From Thermoplasmata archaeon (GTDB lineage Archaea > Thermoplasmatota > Thermoplasmata > Thermoplasmatales > Thermoplasmataceae): a stretch of DNA of 64,000 nt. The stretch covers positions 19,559 through 83,558 of the forward strand of contig JAJZXB010000010.1 of assembly GCA_021846395.1 (NCBI GenBank), read 5' to 3'. Below are positions 17,034 to 25,924 of this stretch, piece by piece; positions within the stretch are counted from its first letter, which is position 1; each line of letters begins with the position of its first letter. Under the pieces are notes generated by a model that had not been told where the DNA came from, did not search any database, and worked only from the letters and a program-made list of their open reading frames with translations. The position numbers and the translations under genes are program-made.

Positions 17034-17891
17034 TTAATAAAATTCTTCAAGGTCTGTTTCTTTTAACTGGTATGGTTTTGTGTCCTTGAGATTATATTTG
17101 GATAAAACAACATCTGCATCCTCATATACGGGTGCCTGAACATCATAGAGTATGCCAGTAGGTATGCTATTCGGCTGGTCGCCCCACATTGATGCAAGCT
17201 TATAAGCTTCATAAAAGTCTTTGGGATTGTTGTCCTTCATATCATATGTTGTTTTTCTAAAGAAATCATAGCTGTTTATTTTATTATATGTTACACATGG
17301 GCTCAAAACGTCTATAAACGAAAAGCCTTTGTGCTGAATCCCTGCTTTTATTATATTTGCCAGAGACTTTATATTTCCTGATAAAGCTCTTGCCACAAAT
17401 GTTGCTCCAGCTGTCAGGGCATAATGCAGTGGATTAAACGGCGGTTCTATATTTCCATCAGGCGTATCCTTTGTTATTCTTCCCACAGGTGTTGTGGGTG
17501 ATGCCTGTCCAGTTGTTAAACCAAAGACCTGATTATCAGATACAATATAGGTTATATCCACATTTCTCTTGGCAGCGTGATAAAAGTGCTGTGTACCTTC
17601 AAAAAATCCATCACCGTCACCGCCATACCCAATAACTGTCAAATTTTTATTTGCCCATTTTATGCCTTCTGCAACTGGAACGAGTCTACCATGCAAACCG
17701 TGAAACCCATATACATTTATGTATTCAGGCATGTTGCTTGAGCATCCAATTCCCGATGATATTACAGCGTCTTCTGGTTTTATATTTAATTCAGACAGAG
17801 CCATTGAAATGGCCCTCAACTGTGAATAATTACCACAGCCTGGGCACCAGTCGGGACTTACTTTTCCTTTATATTCATCCAATGCTATCAT
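17034..17891 (-). CDS. porB: 2-oxoacid:ferredoxin oxidoreductase, beta subunit
   Basis: 285 residues. Thiamine diphosphate binding: GDGDGFFEGTQH with NQVFGLTTGQ. Cysteines suitable for one [4Fe-4S] cluster are in CPGCGN (about 16, 19), GIGCSSN (about 50) and LSPCVTY, the pattern of the two-subunit archaeal enzymes. It decarboxylates pyruvate or 2-oxoglutarate to the acyl-CoA and reduces ferredoxin. Which oxoacid is preferred cannot be told. It follows the alpha gene by 2 nt. Confidence 0.93.
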   Translation of the reverse strand: MIALDEYKGKVSPDWCPGCGNYSQLRAISMALSELNIKPEDAVISSGIGCSSNMPEYINVYGFHGLHGRLVPVAEGIKWANKNLTVIGYGGDGDGFFEGTQHFYHAAKRNVDITYIVSDNQVFGLTTGQASPTTPVGRITKDTPDGNIEPPFNPLHYALTAGATFVARALSGNIKSLANIIKAGIQHKGFSFIDVLSPCVTYNKINSYDFFRKTTYDMKDNNPKDFYEAYKLASMWGDQPNSIPTGILYDVQAPVYEDADVVLSKYNLKDTKPYQLKETDLEEFY

Positions 17892-17893
17892 AT

Positions 17894-19636
17894 TTATTCC
17901 TCCAATATGGGTTTACCCACTATTATATTCTTCAGCGTATTTTCAAGCTGTTCTGGGAAAAACGCTTCCCCATCATATTTCCCAACAAATTTGGTATCAA
18001 TCAGGAATTCCTGTTTGATCAATTTATTCAACTGTCCGGAAAAATTATTTTCAACCACTATTATTTTTTTATTCTTTATGTATTTTTCAATGTCGTGATT
18101 CATTGGGTATACATGGTCTATTTCTATTGCACCAACCATTATGCCATCATCTCTCAAGCGGTCAATGGATTCTTCAACAACACCTTTGGTTGAACCCCAC
18201 TGTATTATAATATATTCAGCGCCATCCAACTTATATGTTTTTGTGGGGGGAATGTTTTTTAAATAAACATCCAGTTTCCTCATCCTTTTTTCCATAGAAA
18301 GTCTCCTCTGTTCTGGATCGGTAATGGTATCACTCACAACCTCACCAAGTTCATTATGCTCATCTGAATCTTCATTGTGCATCAATCCCTTTTGTCCCGG
18401 TACTGCCCTCTTTGAAATACCATCTTTGGTGAATTCATATCTCTTGAAATTTGGATCATTGTCCTGAGCTCTCAGACCATGTTCCATCTCATATTTAAGA
18501 TCAAAGCTAACGGTTTCTATATGTTCTGCCAGGTAAAGATCAGAAACAACGAAAACTGGCAATTGATATTTTTCCGCAAGGTTAAAAGCCTCCTTTGTCA
18601 GATTGAAAGCCTCTGTCACATTTCCTGGTGCAAGAACTATTTTTGGAAAATCGCCCTGGCCTGCTCCCAGTATCTGATTTAAATCTCCCTGCTCAGTTTT
18701 TGTTGGCAATCCAGTTGATGGACCCGGCCTCTGCGCCTCGTAAATAACAAGAGGGACTTCTGTCATAGCAGCCATACCAACAGCCTCAGTCATCAAAGCG
18801 AACCCTCCTCCGGAAGAACCGGTCATTGTTCTGACACCTGCGTAATTTGCGCCTATTGCTCCATTTATAGCAGAAATTTCATCCTCTGTGATTTTTAGAA
18901 ATACATTAAACTTTTTGCTATGATCGGCAAAAAATTGAAGAACGGATGAGGCGGGTGTCATTGGATAGGCAAAATACATTTGCATGCCCGCATTTATTGC
19001 ACCAAGACCAACTGCACCACCACCATCTATCATGTACAATTTTTTCTTCTCAACTTTTATATTTTTATATAATTTGTAATTGTTTTTATAATATTCATAT
19101 CCTTCTTTGGCTGCACCAATATTTGCAACGATTAATTTTCCCTTGCTTGAAAATATTTCTCTGATAACCTGTTCATAGATGCTGAAATCCAGATTGAGTG
19201 CTGCCATAACTGCACCCAAAGCGACAGTATTTTTAAGCAATGGATTGGTATCATATTTGAGGGCTATATCTCTTAAGGGTACCCCATAATATTTTACATC
19301 ATCATATTTTTCATAATTTGTGATCATTGAATCATCAAATATTGCAATTCCATTGAGCCTTGATGCTCCACCTTCATTTATGTTCTTTGATGTGTGTCTT
19401 TTTAAAGCGTCCTCGTTCAATGCGATCAATATATCAAGTCCACTCCCTTGATTTTTGACAACTTCATCAGAAGCTCTAACCTGATACCAGCTTTGTCCTC
19501 CTCTTATAAGGCTCTGATAGTAATTGTATGTTGTAATGTAATAGCCACTCCTCGACAAAGTTTTTGCCAAAGATAAACCGGATGATTGTACTCCATCACC
19601 TGCAGATCCGCCTATACGTATAATTATATCATTCAT
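17894..19636 (-). CDS. porA: 2-oxoacid:ferredoxin oxidoreductase, alpha subunit (gamma-alpha fusion)
   Basis: 580 residues from ATG 19636 (MNDIIIRIGGSAGDGVQSSG); an ATG 13 codons upstream is less likely because an A/T box about 26 bases before 19636 suggests leaderless initiation. Residues 1-190 are a gamma domain (GGSAGDGVQSSG, SLIRGGQSWYQVR). The alpha domain has the motif YPMTPASS, a variant of the YPITP motif of this enzyme family, followed by EDEISAINGAIGANYAG. With the beta subunit it forms the usual two-subunit thermoacidophile enzyme that feeds electrons to ferredoxin. Confidence 0.93.
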   Translation of the reverse strand: MNDIIIRIGGSAGDGVQSSGLSLAKTLSRSGYYITTYNYYQSLIRGGQSWYQVRASDEVVKNQGSGLDILIALNEDALKRHTSKNINEGGASRLNGIAIFDDSMITNYEKYDDVKYYGVPLRDIALKYDTNPLLKNTVALGAVMAALNLDFSIYEQVIREIFSSKGKLIVANIGAAKEGYEYYKNNYKLYKNIKVEKKKLYMIDGGGAVGLGAINAGMQMYFAYPMTPASSVLQFFADHSKKFNVFLKITEDEISAINGAIGANYAGVRTMTGSSGGGFALMTEAVGMAAMTEVPLVIYEAQRPGPSTGLPTKTEQGDLNQILGAGQGDFPKIVLAPGNVTEAFNLTKEAFNLAEKYQLPVFVVSDLYLAEHIETVSFDLKYEMEHGLRAQDNDPNFKRYEFTKDGISKRAVPGQKGLMHNEDSDEHNELGEVVSDTITDPEQRRLSMEKRMRKLDVYLKNIPPTKTYKLDGAEYIIIQWGSTKGVVEESIDRLRDDGIMVGAIEIDHVYPMNHDIEKYIKNKKIIVVENNFSGQLNKLIKQEFLIDTKFVGKYDGEAFFPEQLENTLKNIIVGKPILEE

Positions 19637-19868
19637 GATTACTATGATTTTATAGTTGTATTTAACATTACGCAATTATGTATTAATAGAATATGATTTT
19701 ATATGAATGTATAGGGATTACATAATTATAATATTTAAACTTTATCTATGATATGTTTAAAATGATTTTTTTTATATTGTTATTAATAAACTTTTTTATT
19801 AAGACGAATAATTTCACTAATACATTTATGATATTTTTACTTGTTTCTACGCATATTTTTTATTTTGA

Positions 19869-19893
19869 ATTTTTAATAATACTTAAATATTAT
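19869..19893 (+). promoter_or_regulatory. A/T-rich promoter region of the thiamine-transporter transcript
   Basis: TTTTAATAATACTTAAATATTA contains two overlapping TATA-like boxes, either of which would start the transcript at about 19900-19912, at the beginning of the TPP riboswitch. The upstream 19676-19868 region is AT-rich and has no other feature I can support. Confidence 0.4.
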
Positions 19894-19902
19894 TAATTAA
19901 TA

Positions 19903-19990
19903 ACCCTCTACAGGGGAGCCTTAAAAGCTGAGAGGATAGGGATCGACCCGTGGAACCTGATCCGGTTAATACCGGCGGAGGAAGATGGCT
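19903..19990 (+). promoter_or_regulatory. TPP (THI-box) riboswitch
   Basis: The conserved thiamine pyrophosphate aptamer is clear: GGGGAGCC, GCTGAGA, GACCCG and GAACCTGATCCGGTTAATACCGGCGGAGGAA (positions about 19914-19983). The ends CCTC (about 19905) and GAGG (about 19979) can form P1. It lies directly before the MFS transporter gene; between them is GGTGA (20015-20019), a good ribosome-binding site for the ATG at 20026. Binding of TPP probably lowers translation or elongation of the transporter gene. TPP riboswitches before transporters of this kind are reported from Thermoplasma relatives. Confidence 0.92.
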
Positions 19991-20025
19991 ATGAAGTATA
20001 TTATAAAAGTAAATGGTGAATTTGA

Positions 20026-21243
20026 ATGTTAACCCGAAAGCAGCATTTTATGCTTCTTTCCAGTGCTTCAGGATTAACATTCTGGGGAATGATTGCTACA
20101 CTAGGTCCGCTGACAGCAGCGGGTTCATTGATTGGTACTTTACCTCATGGAATGAAGGTACTGATCCTTCTTATTGGACCGATATTTGTTCCTTTTGGAA
20201 ATTTTATTACGGGTCTTTTATCTGATATTATTGGAAGGAAAAAAATATTCATTATAACCATGATGATGTATGGTGCAGGAATAATAGTGATTGCATTGAG
20301 TCAAACATTCATATTGCTTGCAATAGGACTTATGGTGGCTGAATTTGGAGTTGGGGGTGAGGAGATTCCATCACTGTCCCTTATATCAGAGGATTCGCCA
20401 GTATCACAGAGAGCAAAATGGCTTACAATAATAGCTAATTTTGATAATATTGGAAGTGCCGTTATTGCAGGAATGTTTATTGTCGTGACCAACACTCTTT
20501 TTGACCGCGTTTTACTTTTGGTATCCGCAGTAGTTTTAGTTATAATTATGATAATTTCAAGGATAAACCTTCCTGAGTCGTATAAATGGCTCGAAAGTAG
20601 AGATAAGGAAAAATCTGAAATCCAGAAATCTGAACTTTATATAGATACTGAGGGGATAAAATCAAAAAAACCGTCATATAAACTTAGCCTTTTTGTATTA
20701 CTGTCAATAGCAATATCACAGTATACAACTTTTGGCTTGATGGCTTATATAATCGGTCCGTATGAGTTTTCTGGTACCTATACCAATGAAATGATAATAT
20801 TTATCGCTCTTGTTGGTGCTTCAGTGGCAGGATTTATTGCAGCTCCTTTGATCTCCAGGGGGAGAAAATTCTTTACATTATATTCATATTTAATTGGTTT
20901 CCTCAGTACGGTAACTATACTGGCTTTTGTCCCATTACTAAACAATGTATTCATTTTTTATCCATTATTATTCATAAATATGATGATGAGTGAGTTTGCA
21001 TGGGCTTCCAGAACCACACTTGAACCGGAACTGTTTCCAACAAAATACAGGGGCACACTAATAGGAATTGTTCGGCTTGGTCCAATGATTGTCTATCCTG
21101 TTCTTATCTATCTCACTAGCAGTCTTAATTTATATAACTTTATACTCTTAAATGTCCTTCTATGGGCTCTAGGTGCAGCTGGTGCAATTACATGGTATGT
21201 AAAAGGACTTGAGACAACGAATATCGATATAAATTATCAATAA
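20026..21243 (+). CDS. thiT1: MFS transporter, probable thiamine or thiamine-precursor carrier
   Basis: 405 residues with about 12 hydrophobic segments and the MFS motif GLLSDIIGRKK between helices 2 and 3 (about residues 63-73). A substrate role in thiamine uptake is inferred from the TPP riboswitch immediately upstream; the protein sequence alone would give only a general sugar/metabolite-type MFS carrier (GGEEIPSLSLISE, RTTLEPELFPTKYRGT). The ATG is set 6 nt after GGTGA. The gene is monocistronic. Confidence 0.88.
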   Translation: MLTRKQHFMLLSSASGLTFWGMIATLGPLTAAGSLIGTLPHGMKVLILLIGPIFVPFGNFITGLLSDIIGRKKIFIITMMMYGAGIIVIALSQTFILLAIGLMVAEFGVGGEEIPSLSLISEDSPVSQRAKWLTIIANFDNIGSAVIAGMFIVVTNTLFDRVLLLVSAVVLVIIMIISRINLPESYKWLESRDKEKSEIQKSELYIDTEGIKSKKPSYKLSLFVLLSIAISQYTTFGLMAYIIGPYEFSGTYTNEMIIFIALVGASVAGFIAAPLISRGRKFFTLYSYLIGFLSTVTILAFVPLLNNVFIFYPLLFINMMMSEFAWASRTTLEPELFPTKYRGTLIGIVRLGPMIVYPVLIYLTSSLNLYNFILLNVLLWALGAAGAITWYVKGLETTNIDINYQ

Positions 21244-21291
21244 AATATTTTTTTTAATCATAAATTTAATATATGATATTACAGATATATT

Positions 21292-24200
21292 GTGGATTCA
21301 ATGAATATAAATATGGAAGAAAGTATATCAAAATGGGAAAAGGACGTTATAGATACATCAAAAAATAATAAATTACTGTATTTTGATAACACTGGTTTTT
21401 TAAAAATTAAATCACCGGCAATGAATTTTCTTTTTGATGACCTTGTAAATAAAGATAAAAAAATGTCTTTTCAGGTCAATAGTGAAGAATCCAGAAAAAG
21501 AGATGAGATAATACTATCCACAAAAGAAAAGATTATTCCTGCATTGAGGAATATATATTACAAATCTCAAAATTCCATAAAGGAACATGGATCGGTTTCC
21601 TTATATCTCTCATTCGGAATTCTCAAATGGGGTGAGGATGCAGAAAAGCCAATTGAAACTCAGTTATTTTTTGTTCCTGTGGAGATGACCAAAAAAATTT
21701 ATGATGAATATTACATAGAATCCGTTGCAGGTGATATATTTTTTAACCCCGTTCTCAAGGAAAAACTTCAAGAATATGGAATTAAATACGATTTCAATTT
21801 TAATGAAAACCTCAACATAGTCGATGCAATTAAAACATTTAAAATAACAATAAAGGATATAAAATGGACTGTTAAAAACAATGCATATCTTGGAATTCTA
21901 TCATTTACAAATAACATCATTTACAATGATATAAAAGAAAACCATGAAAAAATAAAAAATAACGAGTTAACCCAGGCGCTTGCTGGTAACTTTGAAATTG
22001 TTAAAAAGATAAATTCCATAATTCCACACAATATAGATTATAATGATGTGATAACTATAATGGATGCCGATTCAAGCCAACTTCATGCAATACTTGCTTC
22101 GCAGAAAGGAGCCAGTTTTATTCTTAATGGGCCTCCAGGAACGGGGAAAAGCCAGACAATCGCAAATATTATTGTTGACTCAATAAAAAATGAAAAAAAA
22201 GTGCTTTTTGTCAGTGAAAAAAAGGCGGCCATAGATGTTGTTAAAAAAAGACTGGATGATTATGGGTTCTCAGATTTTATTCTGGAATTGCATGGAAACA
22301 GGTCAAAATCAGATATTATTAAATCCCTGTACAAATCAGTTGAATTAAAAAAAGATACAAAAAAGAATATAATACCCAAGGATAGATTTACAGGCATTTT
22401 AAATGATTATGTATCCAGCATGCATGAAAAAAGAGATAATGCAGATATCTCTGTATATGATTCCTGCAATGGCATAATAAAAAACAGTACGGATATCGAT
22501 GTAGATATAGGGGAAGAAATATTAACATACTCCACTGAAGAACTTGATAATCTTGAATTTCAACTTGGAGAATTTAATGATTATACTGATTTAATAGAAA
22601 ATTACTATGAAATTCCAATAGGTTTTAACATAGAAAAATTTAAAGATATTAAGGAAGAATTTTATAAAAATCTTGAAAACTTCCAGCAAAATACAGAAAT
22701 TTTGATAGATAATGTGCCATTGATTGTGGAAACAACAGATATTAAATTAAACAATATTGATGATCTTAAAATGCTTTTCAACCTGTTATCTGTTATGGAT
22801 GATAAAATTAAACTTAATAATGACCTGTATTTCGATAAAAAGTTTGTAGACAATTCATATGAAATTATACAAAAACTCACGAATTTAAAAAATGAATACA
22901 GTAATATGTATGACATAATTAATAAAAAAAGATCTGCCAAAATTCTTGATATTGATTTAAACATGGCTTATGACGTGCTTAAAAATAGATATAGATCCAA
23001 ATTAAAAAGATTATCCTCAGAATATAAAACTTTTGTCAACCGGATAATGGATATTTCAAATGATAAAACCAGAAAGGGTTATGATGAAATACTTGAAGAT
23101 GTTGAATACGCATTGGAAGTTAAACGAAAATATGAGGAGATGGAAAATATCAAAAAGAAAATGCATAATGAATTTTCAGAAGATGATATTGATCAAATCA
23201 CACTGGCTAAAAAAATTCTATCACTGTTTCCTGACGGTAATATCAATGACAAAATAAAAAGAATTTTGTCAGGCAAAGCGGATATTGAGGGAATTCTTTT
23301 CGTGAAAGATCTGTACACTAAATTAATTAAAAATATGAATAATATTTCAGCTCTTTTTGATCCAGAGACTGTTATTAAATTAAAAAAACTAGATTTTTCA
23401 AATCTGAACCAATGGGCCCTGAATTTACTATCATTCGATATGGAACGCTATCTCAAATTATATGAATTGATAAAAAACACTGAGAAAAAAGGCATTAGCA
23501 TTAAAAATGCACTTGGAAAACCGATTCACAACAATGATATTTTACGTGGATTTTACTATAAGTTTTATCAAAAGTTTGAGGAATATTATGTTAAAAATGA
23601 TGAAATTTTAAGGGATTTCAATGTCTCATCTCATGAACGATTAATTAAAATGTTCATCGAATTTGATAAAAAAAGAATGGAAATTTTTAAAAACAACATA
23701 ATTTCTGATTTGAATTTAAGAAAAAATGAGTCCCTAAATAATAACCCTGAAGATATTATGATAATAAAAACGGAAAATGCCAAAAAAAGATTCCAAAAAC
23801 CATTAAAAAAATTATTTCCAGAAATTTCAAATATTCTATTCAATATAAAACCGTGCTTTATGATGAGCCCCATTAATGTGAGTTCCTATATTGACAAAAA
23901 TCTGTCATTCGACATTGTTATTTTCGATGAGGCTTCACAGATTACCCCTCCTGAAGCCGTTGGGTCATTATTCAGATCAAAACAGGTCATAATATCTGGG
24001 GATACTCAACAGTTGCCACCAACAAATTTTTTTGAAAATGTAAACTCGAGCAAATATGACGAGAATTATGTGGTGCTTGACAATATAATGGATCAATTTG
24101 ATGCCCTTGGCCTGGAAAAAATATCCCTGAAATGGCATTACAGAAGTATAGATGATAAATTAATTGCGTTTTCAAACAAGTATTTTTATGAAAATTCTCT

Positions 24201-25122
24201 CGAGACATTTCCTTCTGCATATAAAAATCCAGCAAATTCTGGGATAATATTTCGATATATTGAAGGGAAATATGGACGCGGCAACACCCGAGCAAATCTG
24301 GCTGAGGCCAATGAAGTTGTCAAAATAATTAAGGAAGAAATGAACAGCTCAGACTCCATTGGCGTGGTTACCCTAAGTGAAGCACAGAGATCGATGATTG
24401 AAGATATAATGGATGAATATGCCAAAAACGATGAGGTGTTTTCAAAAATAATAAACAATGATGACATATTTATAAAAAATCTTGAAAATGTTCAGGGTGA
24501 CGAAAGAGATGTAATAATTTTAAGCATTGCCTATGGAAAGGACAATGAAGGGAAAATTACCATGAATTTTGGGCCATTAAATACTGTTGGCGGTGAAAAA
24601 AGGTTGAATGTTGCAATCACAAGAGCCAGAAAAAAGGCCATTATAGTGTCGTCAATGAAGCCAGAGGTTATTAAAATTCCTCAAAATTCCATTGGAAAGG
24701 GGCCAGAATTATTAAAAAAGTATATGCAATTTGCATTGTATAATGAAAATGATGTTCTAAACAAATTTTCAAATACGGATGACATTATAAATGATGTATA
24801 TAAAACTTTGAGAAAGGCAGGGTTCAAGGTTGACAAGGATGTTGGGTATTCGAGAAATAATATACCGCTTGCTGTTATGGATCCATTCGATGATAATCAT
24901 TATATCCTCGGAATAGAAACTGATGGGAACATTTATGCAGGAATGAAGACGCCTACAGAAAGGGAAAGACTTAGAAAAAAGATACTCGAAGACAGGGGAT
25001 GGAATTTTTACAGAATCTGGTCAATTGACTATATAAAAAATCGTGAAAGCGTAATAAGAAACATAATAAACACGATCAACAGACTATCTGCCCAAAATGA
25101 TAGTAAAAAGATAGTCGGCTAA
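21292..25122 (+). CDS. Large SF1 helicase with DUF4011-like N-terminus and Vsr-like C-terminal nuclease domain (Hhe-like)
   Basis: 1276 residues. The N-terminus (about 10-30, SKWEKDVIDTSKNNKLLYF) resembles the DUF4011 start. SF1 helicase motifs: Walker A GPPGTGKSQT at 280, DEAS at 879, GDTQQLPP at 904, VQGDERDVIILS at 1067 and ITRARKK at about 1109. Between Walker A and DEAS lies a long lysine-rich insert (about 330-830), probably helical. The last 100 residues look like a Vsr/MTES_1575-type nuclease fold: VYKTLRKAGFKVDKDVG, GIETDG at about 1207, RERLRKKILEDRGW and RIWSIDY. The DUF4011-helicase-endonuclease arrangement is that of the Hhe anti-phage protein. It directly precedes a restriction-modification gene pair. 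The domain assignment of the C-terminus is an inference. Confidence 0.8.
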   Translation: MDSMNINMEESISKWEKDVIDTSKNNKLLYFDNTGFLKIKSPAMNFLFDDLVNKDKKMSFQVNSEESRKRDEIILSTKEKIIPALRNIYYKSQNSIKEHGSVSLYLSFGILKWGEDAEKPIETQLFFVPVEMTKKIYDEYYIESVAGDIFFNPVLKEKLQEYGIKYDFNFNENLNIVDAIKTFKITIKDIKWTVKNNAYLGILSFTNNIIYNDIKENHEKIKNNELTQALAGNFEIVKKINSIIPHNIDYNDVITIMDADSSQLHAILASQKGASFILNGPPGTGKSQTIANIIVDSIKNEKKVLFVSEKKAAIDVVKKRLDDYGFSDFILELHGNRSKSDIIKSLYKSVELKKDTKKNIIPKDRFTGILNDYVSSMHEKRDNADISVYDSCNGIIKNSTDIDVDIGEEILTYSTEELDNLEFQLGEFNDYTDLIENYYEIPIGFNIEKFKDIKEEFYKNLENFQQNTEILIDNVPLIVETTDIKLNNIDDLKMLFNLLSVMDDKIKLNNDLYFDKKFVDNSYEIIQKLTNLKNEYSNMYDIINKKRSAKILDIDLNMAYDVLKNRYRSKLKRLSSEYKTFVNRIMDISNDKTRKGYDEILEDVEYALEVKRKYEEMENIKKKMHNEFSEDDIDQITLAKKILSLFPDGNINDKIKRILSGKADIEGILFVKDLYTKLIKNMNNISALFDPETVIKLKKLDFSNLNQWALNLLSFDMERYLKLYELIKNTEKKGISIKNALGKPIHNNDILRGFYYKFYQKFEEYYVKNDEILRDFNVSSHERLIKMFIEFDKKRMEIFKNNIISDLNLRKNESLNNNPEDIMIIKTENAKKRFQKPLKKLFPEISNILFNIKPCFMMSPINVSSYIDKNLSFDIVIFDEASQITPPEAVGSLFRSKQVIISGDTQQLPPTNFFENVNSSKYDENYVVLDNIMDQFDALGLEKISLKWHYRSIDDKLIAFSNKYFYENSLETFPSAYKNPANSGIIFRYIEGKYGRGNTRANLAEANEVVKIIKEEMNSSDSIGVVTLSEAQRSMIEDIMDEYAKNDEVFSKIINNDDIFIKNLENVQGDERDVIILSIAYGKDNEGKITMNFGPLNTVGGEKRLNVAITRARKKAIIVSSMKPEVIKIPQNSIGKGPELLKKYMQFALYNENDVLNKFSNTDDIINDVYKTLRKAGFKVDKDVGYSRNNIPLAVMDPFDDNHYILGIETDGNIYAGMKTPTERERLRKKILEDRGWNFYRIWSIDYIKNRESVIRNIINTINRLSAQNDSKKIVG

Positions 25123-25198
25123 TAGATAATGGGATGTTTAAAATTCAAAAATTTTTTTAATAGATTTATTTATATTGTTTGTTATAATATAAAATTGC

Positions 25199-25732
25199 AT
25201 GAGAGGTTTTAATGAATTGGTGGATATATTGCATGCAATAAGCAATGAGTGGATCCCTTCACAAAGAATTCACGACACTGGCATAGGCAGAACATTAGAA
25301 TATTTATTGGGAATAGAAGAAAATAATTTTCCAGGTCCTAATGGAGAAAAAGTTGAGCTAAAATCAATAAGAAAAAATTCCTCATCAATGATTACCCTTT
25401 TCACAAAATCACCAAAACCTTCTGAAACAATTAAAGAAATCCTCAATTATTATGGCTATCCAAGCAAGGACGATCATTCTAAAAAAATACTTCATATAGA
25501 TTTGTATGGAAACAAAATTACTGATATAAAAGGAAAACCTTCATTGAAATTATGCGTAAGTCCTGACAGAATTGATATTGAAAATATATCTGGGAAGGAA
25601 TTTGGGGGATGGACTTACGAAATGCTTAAAAAATCCTTTGAATCAAAAATGTATCGAATATTATTGGTAAAAGCTGATACCAGGGGAAGCAGAAACAATG
25701 AAGAATTCAATTTCATGAGGCATGGGTTTTAA
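25199..25732 (+). CDS. MvaI/BcnI-type restriction endonuclease, N-terminal part (split gene)
   Basis: 177 residues. Characteristic family segments: TGIGRTLEYLLGIEENN, VELKSIRKNSSSMITLFTKSP, LNYYGYPSK. The catalytic E-x-K is E53-L-K55; in MvaI/BcnI an aspartate precedes this glutamate by five positions, but here that position is asparagine 48. The frame stops at TAA (25730-25732), and the remaining C-terminal third continues in another frame from an ATG overlapping the stop. Family members cut CCNGG-like sites; the specificity here is unknown. It sits between the helicase gene and the methyltransferase gene on the same strand, so the three form one defence block. Confidence 0.8.
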   Translation: MRGFNELVDILHAISNEWIPSQRIHDTGIGRTLEYLLGIEENNFPGPNGEKVELKSIRKNSSSMITLFTKSPKPSETIKEILNYYGYPSKDDHSKKILHIDLYGNKITDIKGKPSLKLCVSPDRIDIENISGKEFGGWTYEMLKKSFESKMYRILLVKADTRGSRNNEEFNFMRHGF

Positions 25733-25914
25733 TGGGATTTTCATTTGAAAGATTTATTAAATTAATTGAGGATGGCATAGTAAAGATAGAACTTAGACTT
25801 GGGCTATACACAGAAGGTGTTAATAAGGGAAGGATACATGATCATGGAACTGCCTTCAGAGTATTGGAGAGAAACCTTCAAGATTGTTTTGCCTATAGAG
25901 ACAGAATAATGTGA
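25732..25914 (+). CDS. MvaI/BcnI-type restriction endonuclease, C-terminal part
   Basis: 60 residues: FSFERFIKLIEDG, IVKIELRLGLYTEG, RIHDHGTAFRV. This matches the C-terminal end of MvaI/BcnI-family enzymes, which in those proteins is continuous with the preceding part. Here it begins at an ATG overlapping the preceding stop (TAATG). Either a frameshift has split a single gene, or the two halves are translated separately by re-initiation; there is no clear ribosome-binding site between them. With the altered catalytic position upstream, the nuclease is probably inactive. Confidence 0.65.
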   Translation: MGFSFERFIKLIEDGIVKIELRLGLYTEGVNKGRIHDHGTAFRVLERNLQDCFAYRDRIM

Positions 25915-25924
25915 GGCGGTATAA

